64,000 nucleotides of DNA from Marsupella aquatica (lineage: Eukaryota; Marchantiophyta): the NCBI GenBank assembly GCA_973895155.1, contig OZ316893.1, positions 1,984,001 through 2,048,000 on the forward strand, written 5' to 3'. The position numbers and the translations under genes are program-made. The notes below the pieces were generated by a model. It ran no database searches, was not told the DNA's origin, and saw only the letters and a list, made by a program, of their open reading frames with translations. Below are positions 12,578 to 26,900 of this stretch, in pieces (position 1 is the first letter of the stretch; every line of letters begins with the position of its first letter).

Positions 12578-14670
12578 TTCCCTTCATGACTTATTGAGTA
12601 ACTTGAAGCTGTAGGCTGTAATTGGGTCATCATTTCTCTCACAGCAACAGCTTTTGATATTTAGACTATGCATGTGAATAGCAACGGGCATTGTGGAGTC
12701 TGGATATATGAAACCCCTTCCCCTGCGTATGCCTGAAATCAAATCGGGCTTAATAAGATGAGAATCAAAAAGCTTTGTTATTATAACCCAACATGTAAAT
12801 TTGGCTAGATCTTGTGGACCTTAGGGAGGGATTAAAGAGAATTTGAAATGATTACTCAACTGGACCTACTACAATGGGTTTGCTGAGGGTGTCGACCAGA
12901 CTCTTCGCTTTCTTCCTTCTGTTGGACCATATATTTCGAAAATCTCATGGGTGTACTGGTGTATACGAAACATTCGATCTCTACGGTTCAAATCACCAAA
13001 ATCTTTGGAAACCGAAATTCATGCCAGGCGGGAAAGTTGTGTAGTGTAGGCTACAGACCACAATTAGAACATTCCAATTACCGATTACTGTGGACACGAC
13101 GATTGCCATGATTAACTTAAAGTCTTGTTAATTATGAAAATCATGATGATAATTTGACATCACAGGACAACTAATTGAGTACGTTATTGACTCGCACTGT
13201 AGTAGTAATAAACAAGACTCTTGCAGGGATTCAAGGGGTGTAGGAGGGGGATCTTCTCACATTCGAAGCGTGAGAAACTTGAAGTACAAAACAATCCCCT
13301 CAGCTCCAGATTTAAGTGAAATTATTAGATGCTAATCTTGATTAATCTTCACGTGCCAGACAATTGTGTCTTCGTCGAGCTTACAATCTAAACACTGGCA
13401 CACTCCAGTTGTCATGGGACATCTGACACTGCCTGGATTGTATCTTTGACACGGGATTAAGATCGCATTGATCACAAATTACAGCTGTGTAATCCTATCA
13501 TAGCTTGCTAATCAAGGATTATTGGCTCACAGCATCATGCAAGAGCCCTGCGATTACGGTAACTGAAACTCAAATGTATTTACGCTAATCCAATCACAGT
13601 CACGAAGCTATGTCTGTTACGAGTAATTCGTGCGGTGCTAGTGGGCACCTCGTGTTGCTCAAGCTTGTCAACTTGGGCGTTTTAGAAAGCTGTTACAGTC
13701 AGTTGTCGCGCAAGTTCCAATCGAAGAGACTTTACTTCTCCACCTCATTTTGCATGTGACAGGCATTCTAGGTGCCTAGGAACAATGTTACCTAGCATGC
13801 TAATTGTGAGTTCAGACAAAACCCAGTGTGCGTCGCCCAACCCTTATACCAGCATGATTTTTGAAGGCTTTTTCTTTTTAGTCAGGGAAGCCAATGTCAT
13901 CTTTGTTGAAGGAGACGACGCTAAGAGTATTTCATATCAAATTCTAGTAGGTGGGAAACTAGCTAACCTGAGGCAAACAGTCTGGTAAAGTTTTGCCAAA
14001 GTGGGGAACACTACTCTTCAGGGAAGTCTAGAGTGAAACCCCTAGACTGTGACTATAGGGATGTAACTGAAGTTTGCGGTGTGATTGGAAAATGGGCATT
14101 GTGGTCAAGGTGAGAGTGAGTTTATGAAATGTTGTGGCAGGCTTTTGAATTTATTCACTTGTACATATGTTCAAGAACAGGCACTCTGGCTAGTATTTTC
14201 AAACAGTAAAAATAAAGCTTGCTCTCATAGTTGATTATGACTGTACTAAATCTTGCTCTTCTAAACCTCCTTGAGTGCACATGGTCCATGGCAATCCGGG
14301 GTTGAATTGATATACAGTCGCACACCACTACTTTATGTTTGTTTGAGGCTTATCTTCATTATCTTAAATCTGGTTTATGCAAATGAAAGTTTCTTATTTA
14401 GTAAGAACTGGAAGTTGTTACTCGTCTCTCTTCAACCAGTGGGCCAAACCCACAAGGGTTTTTAAAAACAACTACACACAGACCATGGCTGAAGTATGCA
14501 CATGATAATGCAAATCACAAGAACCTGAGTAACAATTAGAAATCACTTGACGAGTACACCATGTTGTGGCTACTAAAGGCCACACAGGTCACTAAGAAAT
14601 ATTTTGAAAAATACGAACGAATGCAACCGCATAGCTGTGAGGAAGGTAGGTATAACTAAAATTATCATCG
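12578..14670. other. No gene seen
   Basis: AT-rich DNA with only short frames, the longest 67 codons (13785-13988, plus), with no recognisable product. No clear repeats. Confidence 0.4.
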
Positions 14671-16822
14671 TTAAGGCTGGCCTGTATGCTGGCCTTCCTC
14701 ATACAGCAAGATAATCAGCAATGTAGTTAAAATGAGCCATAAGCTGGAAGAAGCAAGGTGACATGCAGCACGAGCTTTGCCACTCAGTTTTAACACAAAA
14801 GGAACTCGATCACTGCACTGGCACCTCTGGAATTGGGACAAGATCTACCGTAAGTAAATATTATTGAGTCTCTAAACTCAGAAATTATAGGAAATGGCTA
14901 AGATTTACCCTGCCAGTGGCGACCCATGGAGCGACGAGATGCGTCCAAAATCGTAAGATACCGAGTCATAATTATCCAGCAGTCTGCAACAATCAAAAGG
15001 TGCAGACAGAGAAAGCATAGTCAACAGTCGACCTCAAAAATTCAACGACCCAGCAGATCAGCGTTGGACCCGCAATAAATGATGCGAATTCTTCCATTTA
15101 ACATGGCTCTATCCCTAGAGTATCATGTGGTATCATACTCAGACGCAATCCAGGAGGACCCACTCACAAATGTTCCCAATCTTCAGAAGTTAATAAATGG
15201 CCCTGTGAAATTGTACACAACGGACACCAATTATAGTTATCAACCAAACCTGCTTTCCGCAATTTTGGTGACACAAAATGATTATTTTTGTGCACCAGTG
15301 AAAAACGACAAATGTTTGTGTCCCCTCAATGTCAGGATTCAAGTTTATTTCTTGTCCAGTCAACAGGAATTGCTGCGAATTGATGACATCCATTAATTCA
15401 TGCCTGCTTCGTGCTGGTTAACGAGAGCCAGTTGTTTCTTACCATTTAATTCCAGGATACGATCTAAACTTCGACTCAGGTAAATATATTCTGGGTATTC
15501 GTATACAGGGGTTCTATACACCGCCTCGACCATAAGTATTCGCCCGAATATCAATATTAGTGTGTATGCACAAGAATGGTTGTGGCTAACTTGCTACTCA
15601 GAAATATAATCTAAATACTTAAAAAAACATTTGCCAGAGAAAATGTTTGTCTATTGTTTCACTCAGGTACTGAATTACAGAGTCTATAACTGACTATATC
15701 TAGATCGAACACCAATGCTTATGGACTGCAACTTTTGATTATAAAATAAATAAATGGACTAGTATGTTTACCTCTAGTTGTGCACAGGAAGACCGGCTAC
15801 CAACAAAATACTTTGCCATTCGACATTTTGTAGAGAATCTGGCCATTGGCTGTGATCATAATAAACGGTGTCCTTGTCCACTTGAAGGCAGATCTCAGCA
15901 AAGCTCTTGACAATGCCTTGAGGGACAGGCGATATTCCCACATCTGAGGGAAGGATCAAGTTTGGGCCCGGTAGCTTCATGATCACAATTCATTTCATAT
16001 ACTTCTATGAAGAATTTGTTTGAACGTGAAAGAGGTCAACTTGGGTAAGTTTTGGTTCATAAATTATGTATTAGAGTTGTAAGTAATGTGGCCAAATGGG
16101 GGGTGCCGAGGTGATGCTATTTACGCTCAGATACTACTAAGGATTGCAATAGGGAAACTGCCAGAAGGGCGTTAGGATCTGCTTCACTTTAAGTCATCGC
16201 ACTCCTGCTAGAACAGAATGACGCAACATGAATTCACAACACTGGTCCCACAACCTCGACCAGAGTTTCATAAGATGGGGCGAGAATTCATACTTACTTT
16301 GTTTTTGGGGTTTAACTGCAATGACCACCCTTCATTTCACTCTGAGTGTTCTAATGTATAACTCTATGATACATGGACCAGAGGCTTCTAGAGGGGATTT
16401 AATCTGATTTTTACTTTTGCAGTTAAAAACCATACGTGAGCTTATTCAACAAGTTGTCTGCAAAATACAGTTCACTGAAAATATACCAAGCGCTCAAAGG
16501 TAGACCTTAAGAGCAAGTCGATAGATCGCTATTAATTCTTCTAAGAATTGTTTTTTTAAGGCATGAATGTTTTTGTGTTGTCTACATACATTTCATTATT
16601 CTCTGTTCTCTAGGGCATTTTAGTTTACAATTATGATGATTGTATTGAGATGAGCTGAGCATTACTTCGTCTCTCCTTTGTGTCGCCTTCTATCAAATAG
16701 GATGATTTCATGATACGATCCTAGTATCTCCAAAGATGCTACTTACTGTGACTTACGCTACCAATGCCAGAGAGAATTGCCAATGCTTGCATCGGGATTA
16801 CAATTGAAGTACATTGCGATTC
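14671..16822 (-). CDS. Possible multi-exon gene, unrecognised
   Basis: Several minus-strand pieces look like exons because an open frame is bounded by good splice signals. 16757-16822 is 66 bases, open in phase 0 at both ends, with a TTCAG acceptor and GTAAGT donor. 14909-14983 is 75 bases with a TTGCAG acceptor and GTAAAT donor. 14671-14743 has a CTTCCAG acceptor and ends in TAA. The last two join in phase and give a C-terminus containing a roughly 13-residue hydrophobic stretch (WLILTTLLIILLY) and a short polar tail, as in a membrane protein with a C-terminal anchor. The open stretch 15774-15986 may be another exon, but I could not connect it in phase. I do not recognise the protein. It may be a gene I cannot assemble, a pseudogene, or coincidence. 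Confidence 0.3.
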
Positions 16823-19800
16823 CTGAATAATGCCACGATTTCGAGATCCTTTACAACGATCTAAAACCTTGCAAAACATGAGTGCACTGTATGAGAGACT
16901 TTTATGAAAGAGATTTGCACGTCATGACGTGATTTTTTGAATGTCCCGTTCCCCACAAAGGCCTTCGTCCACCTGCCGTACCAGCTGTCACCATGACATG
17001 GTGAATATGTCTAGTGAGATTTTGGATTTGAAGGACGATCATATCGGATTTTAGTTGTTGAAAATATGAGCTGCAACTTCTCCACCGAGTATACGCAGAT
17101 TCAGACATGGGCGTCATAGACATTCAAGTGGCTGAGATGACGACCATGATCACTACTTTACCCTTGATCAAAATTCCAGTTATGAAAGAAACTACAGTGG
17201 ATTGTGGCCAACCAATTTAGATGTTAGGGAAGCCATAGAAACACCACGAAATGCCAACATACATTAGCACGGTGGAACTAAAGGAACCCTCCAAGAGATG
17301 GACCGAAACACCTTTAATAGAGAGCAAAACTTAAGCCTCATCACCACTTTGTCAAATGAAAGGAATCGAGGGTAGAAAGGTGAAAGTAAACCCCAAGAGA
17401 ACATGATTCGACTTAGAGCAAGGTTGGGGGCAAATGGAGGCTTCCTCTCTTCCTCTGAGGTGGCCATTGTCTCTTTTGATGGTTTCTGGGTCACCATTGC
17501 GCTACGTGCATCTCACATGTAGATAGCAATACAATGCAGGCACTGAAAGGCTTCCCATAGTGTGCACTGAAATTCACTTGAGGTTTACTTTCTTTTCAAC
17601 GAAGACATGGTGTGCCAAAAATGTATAGCCACCTGCACACGGCAAAAAATAGCGGTCATTTGAGGTTTAGTTGTATCTGGCCAGGGTTTTGCAAGGTTTT
17701 CCTTCTCCATTCAAAACGCTGGACCGTTCCTGAGTTCCAACCCGTCTTTACAACTATTCTATCCTTTCACTCTACGATAGGTATTTCTTCTCTGTTGAAA
17801 CAATGAAAATACTCATCCAACACTACCAAAATCTTATTCACTTCGAGACTAGAAGCGAGGAAGCTGAAGGAAACTCTTAAAACTCCATTACTATAAGCAC
17901 ATAGGCATATACGATTTTCAGGAGAAGTCAGCTCAAGCAAGCCAGGATTATTGGCTTCCTCCCTCGTGCCTTTGACAGGGGGATTGTCACCCTTGTGTTC
18001 CACGCAAGGGGGTGTCCATCCAATGGAAATAATGAAATGAAATGCAAGGAACAGTGTCTTTTCTGATTTCTCTAATGCAATGAAATTACATGAAATGAAA
18101 TCCACGGAACAGTGGTCTTTCCCTTCCTTCTCTAAATAGAGGGAATGGTCTTTCCTTCGTGGAAGTGTGCTGTTTGCGTGAGACTGGATGGCAGTCGAAT
18201 AAAAGTACCAAATATTTTCCTACAGCACAAAAATCTTGTAAACCGCCGACTGATATGTTTCTATGTTCCTCTGGCCCACCAGCATCTTCACATGGGCTCA
18301 GTGTGGCCCCAGGTCACGGAATTGACATCATCCCATACATTTATCCCTAAATGTACCAACCAACGCTCAAACCACCACCACCCTCTTTGTGGCCCCCAGC
18401 TAAGCTCAGATATGAAAACATCTGGATACCTGAAAATGGGCCAACCAGATTGGAGCCAGTGGTGCCTAGATGTGTATGGCCCCTCAAACCTCAAAAACTA
18501 AGGGTCACACAGCCAGATCAGCTGCAGATCTTAGGTTGGCTTTACAAGAAGTTAGAGCACTTCTGTTCACTTTTTACCAAAGTGAATTGGAGGGTCACTT
18601 CATCTTCTAAAGACAGGCCTCACAACATTTGTTTTGAAACGAAGTTCAATTAATGCAGGTCCCTTTACTAGAGGAGCCAAAAGTTTGCAAATGTTAGGAT
18701 TACCCATAGAGGTGGTTTAAAATTCTATAAAGAATAAGCACTCCACATCAGCATATACTTGGGCCCACTCCTTGCCATTTAGTATTGGTAGTTACCAATA
18801 CCTGAATGGGCCCCTATTTCTTGTGAAGCCAACTGCAACTGTATCCACTCATTATATCGTAATATATCTTCTTTATCGTGTGGGCAAGAAAATGGGCCCA
18901 CAAGTCTTGTAAAGCCACCCTTGTTTCCATCCTAAGGAAATGGGATGAGGGTGGGGGGATTTAAGATGCCTGAGTCCAGATGTGTCAGGTCTGGAGATAA
19001 TAAATGCAAGACCCTAAGTAGAAATGGCCTGTTGGTCCATTCTTTTAGACCATCCCATTTGTTAACATGACCACAAGCATTTTCATTTTGGAGAAAATTG
19101 TGTTTTCATGAGGGCCAACATGAACAAACTATTTCTATCCAACCAAATATGTGATCATCTAAACCCTCCATCTTGAGAGAAACAAGTCACCACCTCTAGT
19201 ACCTTGCTGGCACAAAGTTGAATTGCTCAGAGAGCTCTTCAGTTGGGTCAAGTCTATAAAAAAATTGCTTACACTTCTTACCTAGCACTTTTGAACAAAT
19301 TGACCATGTAAGTGGATATAATGAACCACATTAATGTCAAATGAAGAATTGTGGGCACGACTACCATAGTTGGTCTCACTGTACTCGGAAAATGATGAAG
19401 GTGAGATGTGCAATCACCATATCAATTCACTAGCAAGACTTAGGTTATGAGTGGAATATAGGATCATTGTTACTAATATATAAGAGATAAGAAGATATTA
19501 GTATGTGAAGATTTGATATGGCCATCAAACCTTGATCAATATAGTTCTTTTGTGTGTTCCCATGGACGTGAACACTTGTGAGATGAACCAAATATCTCTG
19601 GTGTCAACTACTTGTGTGTTTGTTAGATGATGCACATGTGCATGCTTTCTTTGAGTAGTGTTTTACTCAAGAATTGATATTAAAGCCATTTACAATGGCA
19701 CATTTTAACTTTTGGTTAAGAAATCTAACTATGGTTTGTTAGGAATTGACTCTCAAGTTCCCGGCTTTAGTTAGTTTGGTCATACTAGGGTTAGTTAACC

Positions 19801-22039
19801 CTTGGTTCCAGTAGGATAAGATCCACTTAGATTAGACCCACCCATCTCAGGTCCCATGAGGGTTATAGGTTGGAAGGAGAACATTCTCTCCCTCATTCTT
19901 CAGGATCATAATGGAGAAACACCTGAAGGATCCACAACATTGGATAAGTGTTTTGTAGGACTTCAATTGTCCATTTAGCTCGGTTTTGGTGGTTTGTTAG
20001 TTGATGGTCACAAAGAGTGACAGATGTATTTGTTTAATTTGAATGGTGGGAAACCAATCCTGAAAACCAAAACATGCGCAACAAGGACAGAGCGATGGAT
20101 TGGTGCCATAGTCACAATAATCACTTTTGCGCCACACTGCTTAGTAGGTAGCATTCCAAGGGTCTGAACCTGGGTAGCACAAAATAATTCCAAACATTAG
20201 TTACTCAACAAAGCTACAGTACTAAGGTTTACTCTGACTGTTGTGCTATCACTTGCCTGCAGATGTTTCTGTCCTTAGCCTTTTATAAAGCTTTTTGGGC
20301 TGTTCTTTTTACCTTTTGGCCGCTCATTGGATTAGTCAAGTGGTGGTGGCTCTTTTTTGGACATTGTCTTTCCTTCTAGGGACCAACCTGTACTCTAGTA
20401 TACCATTTCTACATATGCTTTCAAGGCCAAAAGGAAAAGTGAGAGAAAGGAAACGGGTGTGGGGTTGGGATAGAAAGATCTACACTATTTTGTGATCAAA
20501 ATCTATCATCCATGACCCACACTCCATAAAGTGAAGGGATAGACCCTATTTCTCTGGAACAGAAAAGTTTAATATTTAGACAATGCTAGGGAGGAGGGAC
20601 CAGCATCGGGAGTCTGGGTACAGGCCCCCTCCTGTGAGTATCTTCAGCCCAACAAGGTTTTGCTTATTGGGTACATTAAATACTGAATCTGGGAACGTCC
20701 TTTTGGGGAGTTCAATGTAAATATCTTTTGTGGAACTAAAAAGCAGCCCCAACTCTGACAGGATATTTTTCCTAAACAATAGGTATTGGCATGACAACCG
20801 CAGATTGAAATCTTCAACACCCGGTGACTAACCCAGCAAGGAGCCAAATACTATATAATCTCTTCCATATAGAGATCCAGTCAACACTCGACAACACTAA
20901 CAAATCTCCATTGGGTTAAAGGTGCTATGAGCAGGAATTAAGACGGGGGTGAGATGGCTGGAGTGTATACTTTGAATGCACTGCTCCAGGAGTAGTACAC
21001 TTTGGATTTGCTGCAACCCTCTCCAAGAATTGGAGTAGAGATGAAAATAGGCAAATGGAAAGACTCCAATTTGGAGCTATGTATGGAACATACTAACATA
21101 ACACTAAAATCAATGATTACCGTGAAAACAGAGTATGCATGTTATGAAAGAATGATTGTGATTGTAATGGTTTAGTTTGACTTGCTTGATTGAATGTATT
21201 CTTTGGCTATATTACTGTCCAAATATTTTCATAGTATGTCCAACTTATATTTTTCACACCCAATTAGTGACATGATTACACTTGACAACACATTCATGGT
21301 GTCAGGCAACATTATTGGTATCCATCGTCCCATCACAAACGATGTGAGCATATTTCCAAAACCACTCACAATTACTGTTAATGCAAATATAGTGTTAGTA
21401 ATTACAAGAGTGTTGTTAATGGCTTTGAAAGGTTTGCAGGCTAGACAATGTTGAGAAAACTTAAGACAATATAGTGACAACATGCACATGTGACACTCAA
21501 ACAAAAAATTAGTTGAGATACGTAATTCACCTCTAATGACGCTACATCCACGGGAACACATAAGAGTTTTATTATGCTCTAGACTAATTAACTTAACAAA
21601 TCTCCATAACACAAACTCTCCCTATCTTTCAAGGTACTTCATAAAAATGAGCATAATTTCCTTCTCACAAGTGACGCTTGCTTGTGTATAGAGTACCCAA
21701 TAGAGTATTCAGCACAGCTAATTTCTATCTGTGAATTGGGTCAATAAAACTGGGGACTAAATGCCATTTTGGCTCAGCAAGCAGCATTGGTAGGTCTACT
21801 TTTCCGGTATTTTTCTAATAAGTTCCAGGAATGTTGTTAGGCTGAGTGACTGGGGTTTTATTTCTCCCATTTAGTATAAATTTGCAAAAATCAGATTAGG
21901 GCCCCCAGCATTTTTACAGTTGCAAAAACTTGCTAACTCCCCAAAACTTGCATCTTAGTGAAAATTCTTTGCCACATTTGGTGAAAGTTCTCTACTCTTC
22001 CATTGGTCACAATTTGATGGTTATTCTCAAATCCACCGG
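16823..22039. other. 5.2 kb without a supported gene
   Basis: Open frames up to about 127 codons (21229-21612, minus) show no known domain. The minus frame 17264-17497 could be a further exon of the possible gene at 14.7-16.8 kb, but I could not link it. No clear transposon ends. Confidence 0.35.
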
Positions 22040-23345
22040 AATCTGACGATGAGAATTCAATCTAAGAAAATTGGATAAGCCTTAATATCCTAAGCATCTT
22101 GGCCACACTAGCAAAAACGACCCAAACTTGAATTTTTTTAGCTGAGGGCTATGGTAACCGGAGTCTGGACTTAACAACCTGGTGAAGCGGGACGACTGGC
22201 TTAACTCTGACCTGGCACGGCAAGGGGCTCCGGCAGCATCGGTCAACTGGCCACAGAGATCTATAAGTTAGAATTTAATCTATGAAAACTAGACAATAAA
22301 TCACCTTCTCTTTCACACAAGGTCACATTTGCCACTCTGGCAAAAACAAAAAGGATGGCAAGGGGCTCTGGCAGCATTGACCAACTGGCAACATAGATCT
22401 AAGTGTCAGATGCATTTAAAGAAATTGCACAATGAATCAAATTCTCCTTCACACAAGGTCACATTGGCCACTCTAGCAAAAAAGAGCAGAAACCGTCTAA
22501 ATTGAAGCTAAGGACCACAATAACGGGGGTCAGGACGTGTCGACCAATGAGTGCAAACTTGTGAAGGACCCCCTGAGTAGTTTGGGCAGGCGTAATGATT
22601 TACCACTTTGGGGAAGGCCTCCCTTAGTAGTTTAAGCGTGAGCCTCAACTTACCACCGCATAAATCAATGGAAACTCGCTGTGAACGGTAAGGAGCCCAA
22701 TTACAGCTCACACTTTGGTCGAAACTGTAAAGAGTGCTATAGAGCATTTTTGGGTGTGACGAGCAAGTCCATATCCCAACTTCAGAAGTCCACGGGACTT
22801 CAGAGAAAACCCCTTGGTCCATCCAGACTTGACTTTCCCTATCAACAATGTCACACTTGCTACCATCGAAAAAAAGGGAAAAAAAGCCTCGAACATGGCA
22901 AGGAAACCTTGAAAAATATGTTGAGATCGAACCATGGTAAACCACAGTCAGGATCTGTCACCCTGGCAAGGTGGGTAGGCCCCACTAAACTCCGGCCTGG
23001 CCCGGCTTGGGGCTCCGGCGGCATCCATGAACTGGCAACATAGATCTAAGACCCAGAAATTAATCCAAGGAAATTAGGCAATGAGTCATGTTAATTCTCC
23101 TTCAACAAGGACACATTCGTTACCATCGTAAAAAAGAAAAGAAAAAACCTTGAGAAATTAGTTGAGGACAACGGTAGACCTGAGTCAGGTTCGGAGTCAG
23201 GTTCGGAGTGAGGCTCGGAGTTAGGATCGGAGTCAGGTTCGGAGTTGGGATCTGTCGACCTGGCTAAGCGGGTCGACCCGGTAAGATCCTGGCCAGGCCC
23301 GGGAAGGGGGTCCGCCGGCATCAGTCAACCGACAACAGAGATCCC
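22040..23345. repeat. Degenerate GC-rich tandem array
   Basis: The same ordered set of phrases recurs about four to five times: CACAAGGTCACATT, then a CCACTCT-GCAAAAA block, then a GC-rich block with GTCGACC and GGCTCCGG-GGCATC, then CAACTGGCAACA-AGATCTA. Units are roughly 130-300 bases and unequal, with some truncated. The open frames inside are by-products. It could be a decayed satellite or a tandemly amplified non-coding element. Confidence 0.65.
23183..23252. repeat. 12-bp minisatellite, about 6 units
   Basis: TCAGGTTCGGAG and close variants repeat head to tail with a strict 12-base period inside the larger array. The period is a multiple of three, so frames stay open across it (giving SEPD-type repeats on the minus strand), but this is not evidence of a protein. 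Confidence 0.85.
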
Positions 23346-23890
23346 TGAAAACAGTGCCCGATGTGGCCGACTTGTAGGCTGAGCGAGACCGGCGGAGGAT
23401 TTCGGCAGGGCAGCGATCGCCGCAAGCTCCCGCCAGTAGAAACAAAACACGGCAGCGGGCAGGCAGACAGACAGGCGAGAGAGCACGTTAAAAGAGGAAA
23501 AAAGGCAGCAAAGCACCGAAACTCTACGGCAGGATACCGTAATCCAAAACCATGCCTATATAATTATGGAAAGCGACCGTATTATGATGACCGTAGTTTC
23601 CGACAGTACGTACGGGCATCTGAAACGTGCGCACTCATTGCTGTCCCTGGGCAGGGACGAATAGGGACGGGCAACCTGGGCAGGGCCGAAAGACACTTCG
23701 ATGCCATGCATTGACATGTCGGGTACAGCCTCGCTGACTCTGACATGACAAAGCATGGCATGTCATGTAGACCGGTCTGGTACTGTATGGGATGGAATTT
23801 GATCGCATCTGAACTGACGGGGCAGCAGGAGTAATTTGTAGTTTTGTCCCGTTCGAAGGAACGGAACGAAGGGGAAAAAGGAAGGAAGAG
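23346..23890. other. GC-rich flank of the LINE
   Basis: No gene. Contains GGGCAGGG-type words near 23640-23690 and several GACATG/CATGTC near-palindromes around 23700-23770. Confidence 0.4.
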
Positions 23891-23904
23891 AAAGGAAAGA
23901 AAAG
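23891..23904. repeat. Left 14-bp LINE target duplication
   Basis: AAAGGAAAGAAAAG immediately precedes the first LINE base and is repeated exactly at 27902-27915 after the poly(A) tail. This A-rich purine target is typical for target-primed reverse transcription. Confidence 0.88.
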
Positions 23905-26900
23905 GTCTTAATTTTTCAATTTCTTCGAGTATTATCCCAGCTCAATACATGTCAGATCACCATCCCATTAGCATCTGTGGGATTTCAGGGGATAAAAACA
24001 TGTTTCCTTCAAGATACAAAATGAATTCCGCTCACTTCAAGGACGATTCATTTCGTACACAGATGATTGCGCTTCTGGTGAATGAAGAATGCAAACTTCA
24101 GAGAAAGAAGATCCCACCAGATAAAGGCTTGGAGATTTGTCTTAAGCGTGCTACGAATATGGCAAGAGCCTGGGGGAAAAAAAAAGCAATGAATAAGGCT
24201 GCGCATCTGTATGACCTATCATCTAAACTGGCGCAGGCTCAAATCTTACTGGAATTGTCTCCACAAGATGTTGAGTTACAGAGTTTACACTTGGAATGCC
24301 AGCAGAATCTGAAGCAAGTTGAAGATGCGAAACTTAGGTGGATCCAAGAAGCGGTCAGAATGAACTGGATTCAACAAGGTGATAAATGCACCAAATTACA
24401 GTTTAACTCTTTTAAGGCACAAGCAGCTGCGATTGAGCTTAAAGGCCTTTACGATAATCAGGGTCAGGTACAAAAGGATTGGGATGCCATGGCGCAGATT
24501 GCAACCAACTTTTATACTTCGCTTCTTTCCTCGAAGCACTCACCATCGGAGGAAGAATTGTCCAAAATCTTGGACCAGGTGACTACCCAGATCACGATTG
24601 ATGAGCGTCTGGGATTGGAAGCAGAATTGACCATTGGTGAAATACATACTGCCACGATAGCCTTGGGGAAAAATAAAGCCCCGGGTCACGACGGGGTTCC
24701 AGCTGAATTTTTCCTTGACTTCTGGGATCATCTTGGTCCCATGTTACTTGCGGCTATACAACAAGGTATTACGCAAAAGAAATTCAGCAAGCATTGGTTA
24801 AAAGGGCTCATTATCCTTCTTCTAAAAAAAGGAGATGAATTCAAGATTGAGAATAAGAGCCCAATTTCTCTGCTGACAGTGGTTTACAAAGTAAGTACAA
24901 AAGTCTTTCAACTAAGGCTTCTTCGAATCCTGAATAGAATCATCTCCCATCAGCAATATGCATATCTCCCTGGCAGATCCATTCATCATACCATGCTTCT
25001 CACTAACGAAATGGTCTCACAGGCCATGACGTTACCAGATCCATATGTGTGCATTAAGTTGGATGTCATTAAAGCATTTGATAGTGTGGAATGGTCCTTC
25101 ATTATCAGAATGTTGGATAAAATGGGTTTTGGAGAATTCTTTATCGACTTCTTTCGGGCAATTACTCATAATGCATCTTCGGCCATTATGATTAATGGGC
25201 GAATTACCAAATCCTTTAAAATCACAAGATCGGTCCGACAGGGGTGTCCTATCTCTCCACTTTTCTTCATTCTAGCGATTCAAGGATTGGATGCTTTACT
25301 TACGAAGAAACTTTCTGATGGACTTCTGGAAGGGATTCGATTCCAGGAGGTGGGATTACATATTGCACATCAATTCTATGCCGACAATACCACTGTAATT
25401 TTGAAAGGGGATCGCTACAACATTGACAGGTGTAAAGCATATTTTGAGGATTATGCGGTGGCTTCTGGGTTGGCGTGTAATTGGGAGAAGGTGACGGCAG
25501 TTCTTCTCAGCTCTGCGCCTCTTCCACACGATCTTGAGGATTTGGGCTGGACTTGGGAAAGTTCAGGTCACTATTCTGAACTTCTTGGTTTTGCATTCGG
25601 TCCAGTTGGGATTGATCATGATGGAACTCTGGCTCATATCATGGCGGTACTTACTAAAAAACTACAGCTGGCAAAGACTCGCCCACTCTCATTCATGGCT
25701 CGGGTTTTGGTTGTTAATCATATTATGATGGGGTCGTTGTGGTACATTCTTACTCTTTGGAGTGGTTCGGATCGAGAGTTACACAGAATCAAGATGCTGT
25801 TGATTGATTTTTTATGGGCGGGCCAGGAAACGTCAGCTTATCACAGGATTAACTTTACTCTCTTGTCCCTACCTAAGAAGGAAGGGGGTATTGGCTTAAT
25901 CTCTTTTGAGCATCAAGTATATGCTCTATCTGCACGATTCATTTTTTTTGCAGTATCAGGAGGTCAACATCCATTACAAATTTTACTTCATGACCGAATC
26001 TTACACTTATCTTCACACAAATGGGGAGTTTTGGATGACTCATGGGTCTATAACAGATGTCGGACTCTTCCATCATCTGGTTCTGTTATCTGGAAATCTA
26101 TTTGCCGTTCTTGGAACAAAATGAAATCATTCTTGGATTTCAATCTTCCGGCCAATACACATATGATGTTACAACAATCTATCTGGTCCCCTTCAGTCAA
26201 TCATGTGGAGCTTCAAAAAGTTGGCTGTAAATCTCTTCAACAACGTCAATTATTTACCTTGGGTGTCCGTTGCTGGAAAGATGTTTACTCGACTTCTCTG
26301 ATCCCTAAATCCTGGGAGGAGTTAGTTAGCATGGGGGCTATGCAGAGAGGAATCAGAGCTTATTCATCGCTGATCAATAATGCAAGATTCCCGCTTGTCT
26401 CGTTGGGTGACCCAGAGACGAAGTGTAAGGTTCTTATATCGACTACCCCGATTATGGAAGGTAATTTAGCATGGGAATTATCTATTCCAAATTGTGATAT
26501 GAAGGACCATTGGTTGCCGAATGATATTCCGGGAGGCTTCATCCTACGTTTCTTCTTTCGAATGGTGTTCTTCAAAAAATTGATCGCTCTCCAGTCATTG
26601 ATTCCCCACTGTTTAGTATGATCACAGGTCGTGCTAAAAATTGGTCATCACATAAATTCGGGATCGGATTAATTGGGACTGTTTCCATGGTCGGTATGTC
26701 ACACTATTTTCGTTGGAAGGACGGGAATGATTTCTTCCATGCGTCCACTAGTAGCCTTCGTAAGCTTTTACATCAAAAAAATTCGGTGCAATTTGGAGGT
26801 TTACAGAAGTGGAGAATGCAGATTCGACATGTCTTTGAGACTAGAAGCATTTGGTGCAGCACTTGGAAGAAGTTCCGGGAAGAGAAAGTGAATTTCTTTT

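Noticed and set aside
14775-14840. Plus-strand exon-like segment ending at CTACC|GTAAGT
   Set aside because: It lies in the proposed minus-strand intron and no other plus-strand exon connects to it in phase. Probably chance.
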